DNA of 64,000 nt from Bugula neritina (GCA_964035545.1 OZ037765.1:25928504-25992503); one strand, 5' to 3'; positions 25,701 to 35,618 are shown, counted from the first letter of the stretch. The notes: a model not told the origin generated them from the sequence alone. Numbers and translations are program-made.

Positions 25701-28700
25701 CATGCTGTAGCCTTTTAAAAATTTATCAATGTATGCCCAAGAATATCTAAACTTTAATTGTTTTTTTGTTATTTTATTTTTGTAGTTACACGTACAGTAC
25801 ATGCAAGGGTTCTTTTTTTGTTGAAATAGGTGTAATATGAGCTTAGATTTATAAACAATGTTTGTTATTGATGCTGAACATTAAGATTGCTAGATTTAGT
25901 ACCACATGATTTAATTATCAAACAAGTTTAACTATGGTAATAATCATATTGTAGTATTTTTCTAGTGTACTGGCGTGTTTGTTGAACTAAAAGAATAATT
26001 TGTTTTGGTAATTTAAAGAGTAATATTTGAGTGTATTTTATAGGTATAAGCTTTAGTGCCAGCTTTGAGAATCCTTTCAATGCATTTGATCCTTTGGACA
26101 CATCCGGGTGGTCAAACCTGAGCGAAAATCCTCTCATATTTTCTGTGATGATTTCCCTCTGGAGTCTCTATTTGTGTTGTCTGATATGGGCTCGCAGGTG
26201 GGATTTGAAAGACGAAGTTATGGTGAGTGAATTTGTATTGCGTTCAATGTATCACTGATTTTCTACCTCTTAGCACTACAACCAATAACTTTAGAAATTT
26301 TGGCTAACATTAGATTCATCAATATTTCAATTCAAATTTTGACTATAGTCAAAACATTTTGTAAAATCACAATTTTCTCAGACAAGCATTTTAGTGAGTT
26401 TCATTGTTACTAAGTAATTGATTTTTAAAGATGATTTCTATAATTATAATATATAAATGCTTCTCCACATTTCTTATTATTAGGCGGGTGCTTCACCGTT
26501 GCTTGACAATGACCCCAGTGACTCCTACTTGTATGAACTGACCGTGTTTACTAGCAGCAAAAGAGGGGCCGGAACAACCGCCAAGGTAACCTGACTAAAC
26601 CTAAATTAATCACAGTCTGGTACTTATACATTTAACAAAAATTGTTTGCAGGCTTGTAAAAATGTATTAAATATCTAATCATTTTAATTGTTTTTAGACC
26701 TGATTTTATCACAATTTAGTTGTTAGTATTTTTAGTCATTCTTGTTTGAAACTTAGTTTTGAATTTAGACCTACATATGATAATTTTCAATTCGAAATGT
26801 TATCAAGTAGTAAAATAGAGTAAAGCCACCAGGTCGACTTATAATTAAGTCGCTATTAAATGTACTTGAAACACCTGTCACAGGTGTCCATGATCTTTGC
26901 TGGACTGGATGAGGAGACTGCACCAAGACTTATATTTGATGACAAGAGGCCTGTGTTGCAATCTGGTGGTATCGATTCTTTTCTCATGTCTGTTCCCAGA
27001 CATCTTGGCCCACTTAACCACATCAGGTACACTGACCATATATTGGTTAAAAAATACTCTTCTACATGTTGAGTTAAAGAAAAATGCATAAAATTGTTAT
27101 CACTATTATACAGCAAATACCTAATTTAAATTAATTTCTAGTGGTTCATGTAATCATAGTTTATCAATAGCTGTTGCGTATTATCTTTGTTGGTAGCACG
27201 TTTATGTAGAGATAAGTCTATATTGTTAATTAAAAACTTTTGATTTCTGCAATGTTGATATTTTGGCGCCATAAGTTACAAAATCTTCAACTAGGTAATC
27301 TTCTATATATCAGTAAATTCCTGTGACGTAAACAAAACTCTGCACTTATTTGGTAGAGTTTGGCATGACAACTCCGGTAAGAACCCAAGCTGGCACTTTG
27401 CATACATGTGTGTAGTGGATCTGATAACAAAAGATAAATACTACTTTGTGTGTGACAGCTGGTTGTCTGTGGGAGACGGAGATGGAGCCGTATGTATATT
27501 AAATGTTACATTTATATCATCTTGTGGTTTACTCCAACACTCATATTCAATGCCAATAAAAATATTTAATAAATATATGTTTTGCTCCTTTTTATCTCTT
27601 TTCAACAAAATATTCATGAATTTATGTTTTGAACACAGACCAGTAGCATACAAAACTCCAAGTTGCATATAATAGTATACTTTCATATTTTAAAACACTA
27701 AGCAGGCGTCTCTCATCAAGCATTTTGGCCAGCAAATTTTATTTCATTTATTTCATTTATAATTTGATTGTCTCTATGCCAAAAACCTGTACAAATTTAA
27801 CCTTATTTTGGAATCTAGTGTTTTGGATATTTTTTATAGTGACTATATATTTTTATGTCAGCACAGTATTATCTCGTTGCTTGCTAGATCGACAGGATGG
27901 TGCCGATTGCCACACATGAAGACCTTACAAACTTCTCCCATCTGTTCTGGACCAAAGCCAGAAAGGATCTCACGGACAGCCATATTTGGTTCTCAGTGTT
28001 TGGCCGTCCTCCTAAGAGTGTGTTCACCAGAGTGCAGAGAGTAACGTGCTGTCTCACTCTCCTCTTCTGTGGAATGTGTGCCAATATTCTGCTCTACAAA
28101 GAAGGTCTCGCTTCTTCCGGATCTGTGAACAGTTTTAAGGTTGATACTTAGCTTTTGGTAGATTCATTTATTAGATGCATAAGCAAAAAGTTAGCAGCGC
28201 TATGTTTTTTTAAAAAATACCTAAATGACCTACTTAGCAATAATTTTATATTAGGGAAAAACTTCATATTAACTGATTCTGGCCTACACAACTTTTTGCA
28301 TGTTGCAAAGATACATTGTACAAAGTTTGGAGACAAAAAAACCTGAAACAGGCATCAAGAAGGTATCATCAACCCTAAACAATGCAGTTATGGAGTACAT
28401 TTGCTCTTTTTTATTTTCTGATGCTCATGTTTTTATGCTAGGTGAGTTGGTCACTTTCAAGCTTTATATAATCAGAACTAGGTTCCTGCAAACCTTTAAA
28501 ACTGCTGTAAGGGATTTTTTGTTGCTTTGAAATTAAAAGTCTATCTAAATTGAAATCAATTGAATCACATTTTTTCATTTGTAGATTGGACCTATTTCAT
28601 TGACGTTGGATGAGATTAAAACCGGCATACTCGGCTCATTGCTTGTGTTTCCTATCAACCTGATAATTGTCTACATCTTCAGAAACTCCAAACACCGACA

Positions 28701-31700
28701 GAGTGCGGTTGTGAGAGGACTGAAGAAGCGGTCTGCAGACTACAAGAAGAATGAAGGTTTCGATGAAATGGCTTCAGCTAATAATGCAAAGTCAACCACT
28801 AGTATGGACAAAGAAGGCCAGGCAAAGAAAAAGAGTAAATGTAGCTTGAATGGGTGAGTCTGGCGATAAGAGAATGACAGTGAATTAATTTTTTATTTTA
28901 TTTCGCATCTATATCGTATGCTAAAATTGTATTTGATAGTTTCATGTTGAATTTGTTTGTAGATTTCTGTTTCCGTGGTGGTTTCAAGGCATTGCATATT
29001 TCCTTTGTTTGGCTTGCAACGGCATATCATTTTGGATAACAGTTCAAATGGGCTTCAGTTTCGGAGCTGACAAAGCGGAACGCTGGATGATCTCATTTGT
29101 TACCTCATTTATTGAGTCCCTGCTTCTGTCACAGCCAATAAAGGTCTGAAAATTCATTAATATATTAATAACATGTATCTATTCCTTTTCCATTTTGTAA
29201 CAAACATTATTCAACTGGAACTTATATTAATTTTTCTTATTGAATATTTTAGGTTGTGCTGTTTGCCATGTTCTATGCATTGGTCATAAAGTCCCCCACA
29301 ATAGAAGATGAGCTGGACAATGATCCTGGGCTACTGCAAGGGGAAGAATACTTGCACAACCGTAATGCTTCATACAATGCAGAATACATCCAGCTTCAGA
29401 AGTCATTGGCTAGATATAAAGTGCTGCCGGTTCCTCCACAGCCAGAGTACATTGCTGCTGCTAAAAAGAAAAAGTATGTTTTACTGGAAACTTTGTGTAT
29501 TCCTTTTTGACTGGACAAAATTGAACATGAGTTGTAAACTTTGTAAAAGTCCTACAATGAAATGCTATTAAAAAGTAGCCTTCGCTGTATAAAGTTGCAC
29601 AATGGTAAGGGTTTATATACAGACTATTGCCTTGCCCCTCCTCTGTAAGGTAGTTTAGGGCTTACTGAGGCAGAGAAGCAATTATGACCAGATGTACTTC
29701 CGTTCATCATAAATGACCCTGTTGGAATTTACACCCACGTCCTTATTTCATGTTGGGTTAGTGCTTCAACCAGGGCACTCTAAAGTCTACTACAAGAGCT
29801 TTGCAATAATTTAGGGGTCTTTTAAACAAATACACCGGTATCTGTATTTGAAGTAAAGTAGTTTATACTGAAGTGTGCCACACTGGTTGTAATGACATTC
29901 ATTATTGGTTATTTTTTTAAATAGCAAAATGATAGTCAATAATAGCTTTTTAAATGCTGTTTTTTACATAATTTATATACTGATAAGTATTACTTTAAAG
30001 CTAGATGTATGTATGAGTATAATACAGTTTACAATAAACTGGACTACACTTTTGGATATAAAACCCAATTGGGCATTCACTCAATTTTTTGTTAAAAAAT
30101 GTATTATAATGCAATGGGTGTTTAATTTAACTGTTGCAAGAAGGCAACTTGTGAAAGATGGTTTAAGTTTCACTGATATTTAACCAGTAAGTTACAAACA
30201 TTACGACTTTTTTTCTGTTGCTTATTTTTAGATTGTGCTCTAAATAGGTTTTAACTTTAAATGCTGTTTATATTTTGACAGGCAAAAGGAAGATGAAATG
30301 CAGGGTGTTCTACGGGAAATTTTGGCATACATTATTTTCTTGTACTTGCTCTATGCTGTCAGCTATGGGAGTAAGGAGAGCATCACCTGGCGGATGTATA
30401 GAAACCAACAAAATGCCTTAGAGTTTGGACTCCATGAACCATATGGGCCAATGAAAGAGGGGCCTGGGTACACCTTCAACAAACCTCTTCCCATGTCTTT
30501 GGTGAGTGAGTTTCAAAATCTTATGCTATAATATTCTCACAGTGGCCACAAATCTAGTTAGAAATAAATTGTGTTGTTTACAAGATTTCATTTTACGCAA
30601 TATAGTGGTGGAAGAATAAGATTCAATTAATTTAACATTGTATGTTAAAGATTTTTGGCTTCTTGAACTTCGATGATGTGTTTTATGATACAAAGCCTTC
30701 TCTATTCTTATTCCATTTCTGTGAGTAAAATTATGTGTTGCCAGCTTTTTCTATCCAACTTCTGTTTTTTCTTTGACAGGTGGGAAGTTTAGAGTCTTTC
30801 TGGACTTGGTGCGAAACTAATTACATACCTTTCATGTACTCTAGTGTGGACTATGGTGGTCATGATTTACCTGCAAGTTCCACTATGGATGGCATCAACT
30901 ACTTAGTGGGCACAACCCGACTTCGGCAAGTCAGGGTCAATAAAGGTACTGGAGCTAACAGAAATGTTCAAAATAATTTGATTGTAGTTCTAAAAAAGTT
31001 TTTCAGATAAATGGTAGCAGGTTTACATGGTGTATTTATTTATGTTGAGATAAATTATAATGCCCTTGCTACTTTGTTAATTATTAAGACTGAATAACTA
31101 AAACTCTAATTTATTCAATCATTATATTGTACAAAAAGAGTTGTTAATAAAAATATTAGTGCAATGAAAGTAAAAATGTCTTGAGCATTAAAACATAATT
31201 ATATTATCTTTTGCTTGTTATGTTAAAACTATAACTGCACAGTTATATTTTGGTAGTAAGTTTTGCTTTATTTTAGTTTCATTATTGATGTTTTGTAATT
31301 GCAATATTGAAGTAGTATCATTGTTAGTCAATACCATCTTTACCAAAGTATTGGAGCGACAGCATCGAGTTGATTCTAATATGTTCCCTAGCACAATCTT
31401 TATACTAATAGCTGGGAAATTATTTTATCATAAAATACATGTATATCACATGTCTTTTTGGGGTGCAGGTTGAATCGCTGGTTGTTGAAGACTTTGAGCA
31501 GGTGCCTTTTATAAAGCACCTGTTGAGACACCCAGACTTGCATCTACCGTATACATTTGTCACTAAAGAATATTTCTCATAGAATTTGTTTTTTTAACAT
31601 ATAACTTTGGTAATGCTACTGTACATTTACTATTTAGTTTACAAATGAAAGAATGAACAATTGCACACATTATAATTTTAAGCAAGACATTTTTATGCAA

Positions 31701-34700
31701 TTAATTATGTTGATAGTTTTGTTTCACTAACTATTGTGCTGCTTTGTTTTAGTGAGATGCCCAGCAGTGGTATATAAGTATGAGAAACACTGTGCTAAAG
31801 CCATGTCGGCATACAATGCAGATAGAGGGGAGTATGGTTTGAAATGGACAAAGGCTAAAGGTCAGTATTAACTTTGCTATCCACTACATCTATAATATAA
31901 CATTGTAATTCAACCTGCAAAAAAATTGTTTTGTTGCAGTACTTTAATTTTTTATGTGTTTCCAACTTTGATCATATTTATTGACATAGTATATGTCTTT
32001 ATGTATTTGATGTCTTAGTTGTTCTGCTCCAAACTTTAGCCAACAGTTATAATATGCAATCATGGCGGCCACGTTCAGCAAATGTAAATTCTGAATGTCC
32101 GATTGAATTTATCTTGAGTAATGCTATTAGGGAGATCCATCAAGTTATGATTAGCAGTATTGTTTAATTTTAGCTATTAAACTGGTATTATTCACTTTAT
32201 TTAAATTTAGGAATATACACTGATTTATTGCACATAAAACTTTTGAAAAATATGTCAAATGCTGATATAAATAGGGCTTATAGCCTAATGTTTATTGTTG
32301 AAATTATTGTTGAGCTTATATTAATTTGATTTAGATGGTGAAGAAGCTGAGGATGGTTTCAAATACCAGAATGCTACAGCACTGGAAGGATTACCAACAA
32401 GGGGCCTTGCTGGGTACTATGAAGGTGGTGGCTATGCATACACACTGGGTCGTTCTCAAGCGTCTGCCTTCAAGAGTATTAGTCACCTGAAAGAAAACGA
32501 TTGGATAGACGAACACACGAGAGCTATTTTTGTTGAGTTTACAATATTCAACAACCAGCTTAACCTCTTTACGTCATCTTTCATCATGTTTGAAATGATG
32601 CCTACTGGAGGTATGAGGTTGTACATAAAAGCCAGTGCATTGCATACTATGGCCCACTCTTTACAATACAAGGACAACCATTTTCATGAAACTTTAGTAG
32701 TTTATAATTTGAGTAATTTTATATAAGGAAATTGTTTAATCAATATACATTCACAAAAATGCATTTAATATTGAATTTATAGTAAAATTTTTGAGTTCAA
32801 ACAATATTTTGACATAATATTTATGCCATGAATAGGTGAACATAACTCCTGGTTTGCGACTGTTGTTATTATTTAATACTGCTATTTATTATTAATGTCA
32901 ATGCAAAGGCAAAGACGTAATTTGATTGATAATGCAGTTCTAAATAAATATAGTTGGTTATGTTCAAATGCCTTCCTAAATGTAGAGTATATTTATTGTA
33001 GTATGTTTGGACATTGACGAGTTTAGCACAGGAAATAATTATTCCTAGCTAGATCTGAATCGGTATAACTGAATTACGCATTAACAATGTGTTGATGTAA
33101 CATACTGAAAAAAATATATATAACCAATTTATGTATAATATAAGTAGTTAAAATGTCTAAATATGATGCTTCAACTACTCAATGCTGAAGCATCAAGTAA
33201 ATAAAATGCAATTATCAGAATGCATTTTTAATACATCAGTGTCAAGTGTTTATTGTGCAGGCCATGTGCATGTGTGTATTTACATGTATATGTAGCATTA
33301 GTTTGTTAAATACAGAATTGATTTGTTTTTTAGCTCTTTATCCCAAATTCAAGGTTCTTCCATTTCGCCTGGAACGATATCGGGGGAACAATGCTTTGAT
33401 GACTTTACTATCTGAACTTGGAATGATTGCTTACACAATTTTCTTTTTCGTTAAAGAAATAAAACTTCTGAAAAAGCAAAAGAAGGAATATTTCAAGGTA
33501 CAGATGTGCTGATATCATATTTCAAGGTCACACATTCAAAGTACTTCTTCATAATCCTTAGCAACTGCTTGTGGGAAATAAATTATTACATTGAACATTG
33601 ATGTTTATGGGATGTTGTGTGTTGACTGGTTTTAAAGCTTCATGAAGTTGCATTGCTCATGTAAAGCTTATATTTTTCTCTAAAATTATGCTTTTATATA
33701 TTAAAAGATATTCTTTCATGTTTTAGGATTTCTGGAATGTGGTAGAGTTCCTAATGCTGTTGATGATGCTGGCCGCCATAGCAATGATTTTCTACAGATT
33801 CTATCTGCTAGTGGAAACATCTGCCCGGAAGCAAGCAGTTAAAGAAGACCGGCAAAAATATGTCAGCTTCGATTATGCAGCCTTGTTTGAAGAGGTAAAG
33901 ATGTTTTCAGTAGATTTTATGACAATTTTGTTTGTTCAACTAATATTTAGTAACTCACTGATCATATTTTGTATACACCACTTGCGTGCTGTTGGTATGA
34001 AAACTATCTCTAGTTGCAGTATCAATACATTAACAAGGAATTCGCATGACTGCAGTTTGAAAAGTTTCGTGCACTTTTTCTTGACAATAATTGTCAGAAT
34101 TGGCATGATCAGCTCGCATACATTAAAAGTCAAAACTGCACAAAATTGCACATAAATATTATTGAACCAACTTCTAATTTGCGTAGTTTAAAAAAAAATT
34201 AAAGAAAAATGCCTAGCTTTATTATTGCAAATACAAGTGCGCTATTCTTTTCATCTAAAGTTTCATGATGATGACTTTATTTTTAAAGTTTTAAAGTTTT
34301 TTTTAAAGTTTAAAGCCTTTGAAGTAGTTGAATATTAGTTGCTATTTTTACTGAAGCTTTGTTCTTTATGTTTTAGTCATATCTGTTCTTGCTGGCATTC
34401 ATCTCATTCGTGGCAACTGTCAAGTTTCTAAAGCTGCTTCGTTTCAACAAGAAGATGAATGTACTTGGACACACACTGCTCTACATTGCCAGACCATTTG
34501 TATCATTCATGTTCACAATGCTGATGGTGTTTGTCGCGTACTCCCACATGGCATTCCTCGTCTTCAACACCCTCCTGCTCAGTTTCAGCTCCTTCACCTC
34601 ATCAATGAGCACTCTCTTCACACTGATGCTTAGTAAGTACATTTAACACTTTGCATTCTTACATTTTCTATTTTTAACATATTTTACTCTTAATTTTAAT

Positions 34701-35618
34701 AGTTTTTTGTAGCAAGTTGAAATAAATGTTTTTCGTATATTTTAGACAAGTTTGATTATAAGAGCATGGAACGAGCCAACCCTCTGTTTGCCCCATTCAT
34801 CTTCTTGACATTCACAGTTGTGATGGGATTCATGCTGATCAACTTCATGCTGTCGCTGATTATTGAGGGGTTCACTAGTGTCAATGCTGACCTTGAAGGT
34901 ACACACGTGTGTTTAATGTGTAGAGAGCAACTTTAAATTCATTGCTACACACCTATTTTATTTTTCTATAAAAAGCTTAGCAGACAGGTTATCATCACTG
35001 CTCATTTAACATTGGATTACATTTTCTTTTTTTATAGGAAAGCCAAATAAATATGAGATTGTTGATTTTGTCATTGGCAAGTTTAAAGCTGTCCTGGGCT
35101 TTGGAAGTGACACTATGCCTGCTGTGAGAGACAAAAAGGAAGATTTCATAGAAGGTCTGCATAGAATAATAATTGCATGTCGTAGTTGAAATTCACTTTT
35201 TTTTTTTCCTATGTTTCAGCTGTGTTGCCATGCCTCAACTAGCTGCAGTGTTATTGTGCCATAGAGCATTGTCCACAACCTATTTTTGTTTGAATTATAT
35301 TCTTCATTTTAGACTAAATATTATGCAAACAACCAAACAATTTTTCTGCAAAAACGAAGTGCGCCACAACAGTGTCGCTTTTATTATTTCAACTGTATGT
35401 ATAAAGTAAAGGCTGCATTTGTTCAACACAATGTATTGTTCATCTTGATAATTGTAGACTCTCAGAAAGAGTTGGATATGAAGTTCGGGGAGTTTAGTGA
35501 ACGAGTATTTGGGATGTTCTTACAAGATGTTGAGGACATCAAGGATATGAAGGCTGCTGAAAATCTAATCAACCGAGAGCGAAAGCAAAGACAAAGAAAG
35601 AAAATTCTTTACAGTTAA
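574..35618 (+). CDS. PKD1: Polycystin-1 homologue (complete, about 65 exons)
   Basis: Large multi-domain membrane protein of about 3524 residues. Known polycystin-1 works at the plasma membrane and cilium as an adhesion-GPCR-like receptor that partners polycystin-2 channels. Domain order read from exons: signal peptide (1-22), WSC (about 27-115), PKD-like (240-355), LDL-A-like (from about 358), about seven further PKD-like domains (to about 1320), REJ (about 1321-1860), GAIN/GPS (about 1890-2400), TM1 (about 2470), PLAT (about 2500-2620), TM2-6, polycystin/TOP domain (about 2960-3185), TM7-11, then a tail ending IN-RERKQRQRKKILYS. Splice phases agree across the joins, except that exon 9 needs a weak donor. 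The eleven membrane segments match polycystin-1. The LDL-A module and the following PGD motif argue for true PKD1 rather than a PKD1L/REJ relative. No LRR or C-type lectin exon was found. It starts at ATG 574, the only start giving a secretory leader. Exons are listed in the segment entries. Confidence 0.88.
1021..1573 (+). CDS. PKD1: PKD1 exons 3-4: WSC-like cysteine domain
   Basis: Exons 1021-1132 and 1395-1573. Residues about 27-115 contain spaced cysteines with SECVESC, then LYQGLFCFCGD, then CEECGEGD. The xxFCFCGD element after a short helix is the WSC hallmark. Polycystin-1 has a WSC domain near its N-terminus, where it is thought to bind carbohydrate or other ligands. No leucine-rich repeats precede it, unlike vertebrate PKD1. 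Confidence 0.7.
2019..2723 (+). CDS. PKD1: PKD1 exons 5-6: extracellular linker
   Basis: Exons 2019-2268 and 2618-2723. No named domain recognised. The segment is beta-rich in character (for example FVEITQESRYTVSLGL) with a cysteine pair near its end. To keep phase, exon 5 must use the AG at 2017-2018 rather than the AG at 2010-2011, which would put the frame out. Confidence 0.6.
2926..3913 (+). CDS. PKD1: PKD1 exons 7-8: first PKD-like domain
   Basis: Exons 2926-3091 and 3729-3913, residues about 240-355. The Ig-like PKD fold shows its two signature strands: VDFGDG in exon 7 and EYSYADVGTFEVSV in exon 8. Between them lies an unusually long polar stretch. In human PKD1 the first PKD domain likewise lies apart from the main array, before the lectin and LDL-A modules. 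Confidence 0.75.
4578..5824 (+). CDS. PKD1: PKD1 exons 9-11: LDL-A-like module and following region
   Basis: Exons 4578-4722 (or 4694), 5329-5543 and 5657-5824. Exon 9 reads CPDQFYC-RKSVQC-AADKKAC, the C-x5-C-x5-C-x6-C spacing of an LDL receptor class A repeat. Exon 10 adds ACYC and REC. Exon 11 starts VTPGDVIAIEVTAG, matching the P-G-D-x-V segment that follows the LDL-A module in vertebrate polycystin-1. Exon 10 is open only in phase 1, which the obvious exon 9 donor at 4695 cannot supply. A weaker GTCAAG donor at 4723 fits. Confidence 0.65.
6012..11375 (+). CDS. PKD1: PKD1 exons 12-22: array of about seven PKD-like domains
   Basis: Exons 6012-6240, 6459-6519, 6829-6997, 7366-7471, 7696-7837, 8072-8271, 8642-8907, 9165-9710, 10273-10459, 10678-10935 and 11171-11375. 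Repeating strand pairs mark the domains: WLWGDG with HKYTEPGTYNITL (exon 14), DYTYPDPGYYLIAVTVSN (16), NGPGTYLLTLTAVN (18), VCNVALTSP (19), WSIDFGNG with HTYTEGGNYTITLTLSND (19), WSWNFGSGD with VDPGTYQVNLTVSN (20-21), LGQYMIEYYIVN (22). Some units lack the WDFGDG strand. With the first domain this gives about eight, against sixteen in human PKD1. Exon 19 (546 nt) is the longest in the gene. Confidence 0.8.
11566..16778 (+). CDS. PKD1: PKD1 exons 23-31: REJ domain
   Basis: Exons 11566-11731, 12437-12663, 12905-13149, 13565-13730, 14410-14505, 14833-15038, 15562-15774, 16169-16329 and 16643-16778, residues about 1321-1860. REJ (receptor for egg jelly) signatures are clear: LDYGVHRFQLNVSM then SDLIAQFTEG, LTLDASPSYDPDEG, FNSPPIPKENGCSVSPANGT followed by FSVFCDDDAF, and YTVFVVVRCYDFYGSS. 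Exon 23 must start at 11566. The earlier AG at 11514-11515 would shift the frame. The REJ module precedes the GPS in all polycystin-1 proteins. Confidence 0.85.
12082..12111 (+). repeat. Three 10-bp tandem repeats
   Basis: AAGGATTCAT is repeated three times with one substitution inside intron 23 of the polycystin gene. Probably neutral. Confidence 0.7.
12352..12413 (+). repeat. Interrupted CTG/CTA triplet repeat before exon 24
   Basis: About twenty C-T-R/Y triplets (ctgctgctactgctgctgcc and so on) end 23 nt before exon 24 of the polycystin gene (12437). The exon's own acceptor (atatttggtag) is pyrimidine-poor. The triplet run may therefore supply the polypyrimidine/branch region for splicing. 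That role is inference. Confidence 0.75.
16779..18535 (+). other. Intron 31 of the PKD1 homologue (1.76 kb)
   Basis: The longest intron of the gene, between the REJ end and the GAIN region. I see AT-rich sequence only: no exon with matching phase, no repeat family and no RNA gene. Several short open frames on both strands lack any family signature. Confidence 0.55.
18536..24489 (+). CDS. PKD1: PKD1 exons 32-45: GAIN-type region with many short exons
   Basis: Exons 18536-18615, 18971-18994, 19551-19661, 20081-20210, 20489-20541, 20926-20964, 21346-21354, 21653-21800, 22100-22191, 22390-22501, 22590-22702, 22940-23144, 23324-23452 and 24363-24489, residues about 1860-2316. Helical stretches such as VEDVVNKLATDAENLEYADL and MVILDKISQILSTTV fit the helical GAIN subdomain, and later exons fit its beta part. 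Exon 43 carries a Thr/Ser mucin-like run (QTTTTPTTIPETTTIATANT). Exon 37 contains RKKRS, a furin-type motif. Exon 33 (24 nt) has tandem GT donors, so its end could be 18991 or 18994. Exon 44 could start at 23324 or 23348. Confidence 0.7.
19703..19825 (+). repeat. (TA)n followed by (GTAT)n microsatellite
   Basis: Close to 40 TA dinucleotides with one interruption (19703-19780), then a GTGCG patch and a GTAT tetranucleotide run. It lies 41 nt after exon 34 in an intron of the polycystin gene. Confidence 0.95.
21346..21354 (+). CDS. PKD1: PKD1 exon 38: 9-nt microexon
   Basis: AGAGCTGCG (Arg-Ala-Ala) lies between a good acceptor (cattttacag) and a good donor (gtaagc). Both neighbours are phase 0, so inclusion or skipping keeps the frame. 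The call rests on splice-site quality only. Confidence 0.5.
24039..24057 (+). repeat. SINE target-site duplication, left
   Basis: The sequence tgatatctgcatgctgcgt recurs after the element at 24271-24289 with a single A/G difference. This marks a retrotransposition insertion. Confidence 0.85.
24058..24270 (+). mobile_element. tRNA-Thr-derived SINE (full-length copy)
   Basis: A 213-bp element in intron 44 of the polycystin gene. Its head resembles tRNA-Thr(AGU): an A box TGGTCTAGGGG at 24070-24080, an anticodon loop around TGTCTAGTAAACA, and a B box GGTTCGAGCC at 24114-24123. A tRNA-unrelated body follows (GTGATGTTAGAAAGAGCATT, then CATAATTGCTCCTGTGCC), ending near GACTATAAACTTTCGTGAG. Nearly perfect 19-bp flanking duplications prove transposition, probably by a LINE reverse transcriptase in trans. 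It is not a working tRNA gene, because the acceptor stem arms do not pair. Confidence 0.88.
24271..24289 (+). repeat. SINE target-site duplication, right
   Basis: Copy of 24039-24057 with one substitution (tgatatctgcgtgctgcgt). Confidence 0.85.
24712..25413 (+). CDS. PKD1: PKD1 exons 46-47: GPS motif, degenerate
   Basis: Exons 24712-24916 and 25263-25413. Exon 46 ends SQCRFWDPNINDWSTEGLE and exon 47 continues VGPLTDSTTTHCISTILSVS. This aligns with the polycystin-1 GPS (C-x-W-x-T-E-G-L then C-x-x-x-H-L-T). The cleavage triplet H-L-T is replaced by I-L-S, losing the catalytic histidine. A Thr-rich insert (QKQEQTTLPVLSTTTPAI) then separates the site from TM1. Exon 46 also carries RSKRST, a furin-type R-X-K-R/S site about 35 residues upstream. 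The exon 47 acceptor (ataaataag) is weak, so a different GPS exon cannot be excluded. Confidence 0.68.
24970..25140 (+). mobile_element. Degenerate SINE copy
   Basis: Lies in intron 46, 680 bp after the full-length copy. It shares GGCCATTGGTAATGTTAGGA, AGAGCATCC and a tail like TCAGGGGTTTCTCACAGGAA. The tRNA head is decayed, though a B-box remnant (GAGTTCGTACCCC) remains. Boundaries are approximate and no target duplication was seen. Confidence 0.75.
26044..26222 (+). CDS. PKD1: PKD1 exon 48: post-GPS stalk and TM1
   Basis: Residues about 2436-2495. A short stalk (FENPFNAFDP) leads into the first membrane helix, LIFSVMISLWSLYLCCLIWA, followed by the charged RRWDLKDE that starts the first cytoplasmic loop carrying PLAT. 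This layout is conserved across polycystin-1 family proteins. Confidence 0.85.
26484..27489 (+). CDS. PKD1: PKD1 exons 49-51: PLAT/LH2 domain
   Basis: Exons 26484-26585, 26884-27026 and 27357-27489, residues about 2500-2621. PLAT signatures: YLYELTVFTSSKRGAGTTAK, VSMIFAGLDEE, FLMSVPRHLGPLNHIRVWHD, WHFAYMCVVDL and CDSWLSVGDGDGA. In polycystin-1 this intracellular beta-sandwich binds phospholipid and regulates trafficking. Confidence 0.92.
27888..29473 (+). CDS. PKD1: PKD1 exons 52-55: TM2-TM5 and loops
   Basis: Exons 27888-28139, 28585-28853, 28963-29143 and 29253-29473. The polycystin-1 motif HIWFSVFGRPPKSVFTRVQR precedes TM2 (CCLTLLFCGMCANILLY). TM3 is GSLLVFPINLIIVYIF, followed by a basic loop. 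TM4 is in WWFQGIAYFLCLACNGISFW and TM5 in SFIESLLLSQPIKVVLFAMF. Exon 52 must start at 27888 (IDRMVPIATHEDL) to keep phase 0. The nearer AG at 27895 breaks the frame. Confidence 0.88.
29605..29785 (-). mobile_element. Old SINE copy, reverse orientation
   Basis: In intron 55, read on the minus strand: CCTGGTTGAAGCACTAACCC, then a B-box remnant GGGTGTAAATTCC, then a body with TCATAATTGCTTCTCTGCCT, matching CATAATTGCTCCTGTGCC of the 24-kb copy. The head is strongly diverged, so this looks like an older insertion or a related subfamily. Boundaries are approximate. Confidence 0.6.
30282..32610 (+). CDS. PKD1: PKD1 exons 56-59: TM6 and polycystin (TOP) domain
   Basis: Exons 30282-30501, 30780-30945, 31753-31860 and 32335-32610, residues about 2930-3186. 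TM6 is ILAYIIFLYLLYAVSYG. The extracellular polycystin domain shows GTTRLRQVRV, a cysteine pair in exon 58 (VRCPAV and EKHCAK), the glycine-rich GYYEGGGYAYTLG, and the hallmark WIDEHTRAIFVEFTIFNNQL with NLFTSSFIMFEM. Confidence 0.9.
33334..34898 (+). CDS. PKD1: PKD1 exons 60-63: TM7-TM11 channel-like core
   Basis: Exons 33334-33497, 33727-33894, 34377-34632 and 34746-34898, residues about 3186-3433. Helices: LLSELGMIAYTIFFFVKEI, FWNVVEFLMLLMMLAAIAMI, LFLLAFISFVATVKFLKLL, FVSFMFTMLMVFVAYSHMAF and FIFLTFTVVMGFMLINFMLS. The pore-loop region reads TLFTLMLNKFDY, where channel-forming relatives carry L-G-D or L-G-K. The five helices complete the expected eleven. Confidence 0.9.
35038..35618 (+). 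CDS. PKD1: PKD1 exons 64-65: short cytoplasmic tail
   Basis: Exons 35038-35154 and 35458-35618 (stop TAA 35616-35618). The juxtamembrane KYEIVDFVIGKFKAVLGF matches the Y-E-M-V-(D/E)-x-F motif of human polycystin-1. The tail then runs only about 70 more residues, with an amphipathic, possibly coiled-coil stretch (FSERVFGMFLQDVEDIKDMK) and a basic end. The vertebrate tail is about 200 residues. Confidence 0.82.

Noticed and set aside
34281-34315. TTTTAAAG repeat as an element end
   Set aside because: A short AT-rich slippage run inside a polycystin intron, with no partner end or duplication.
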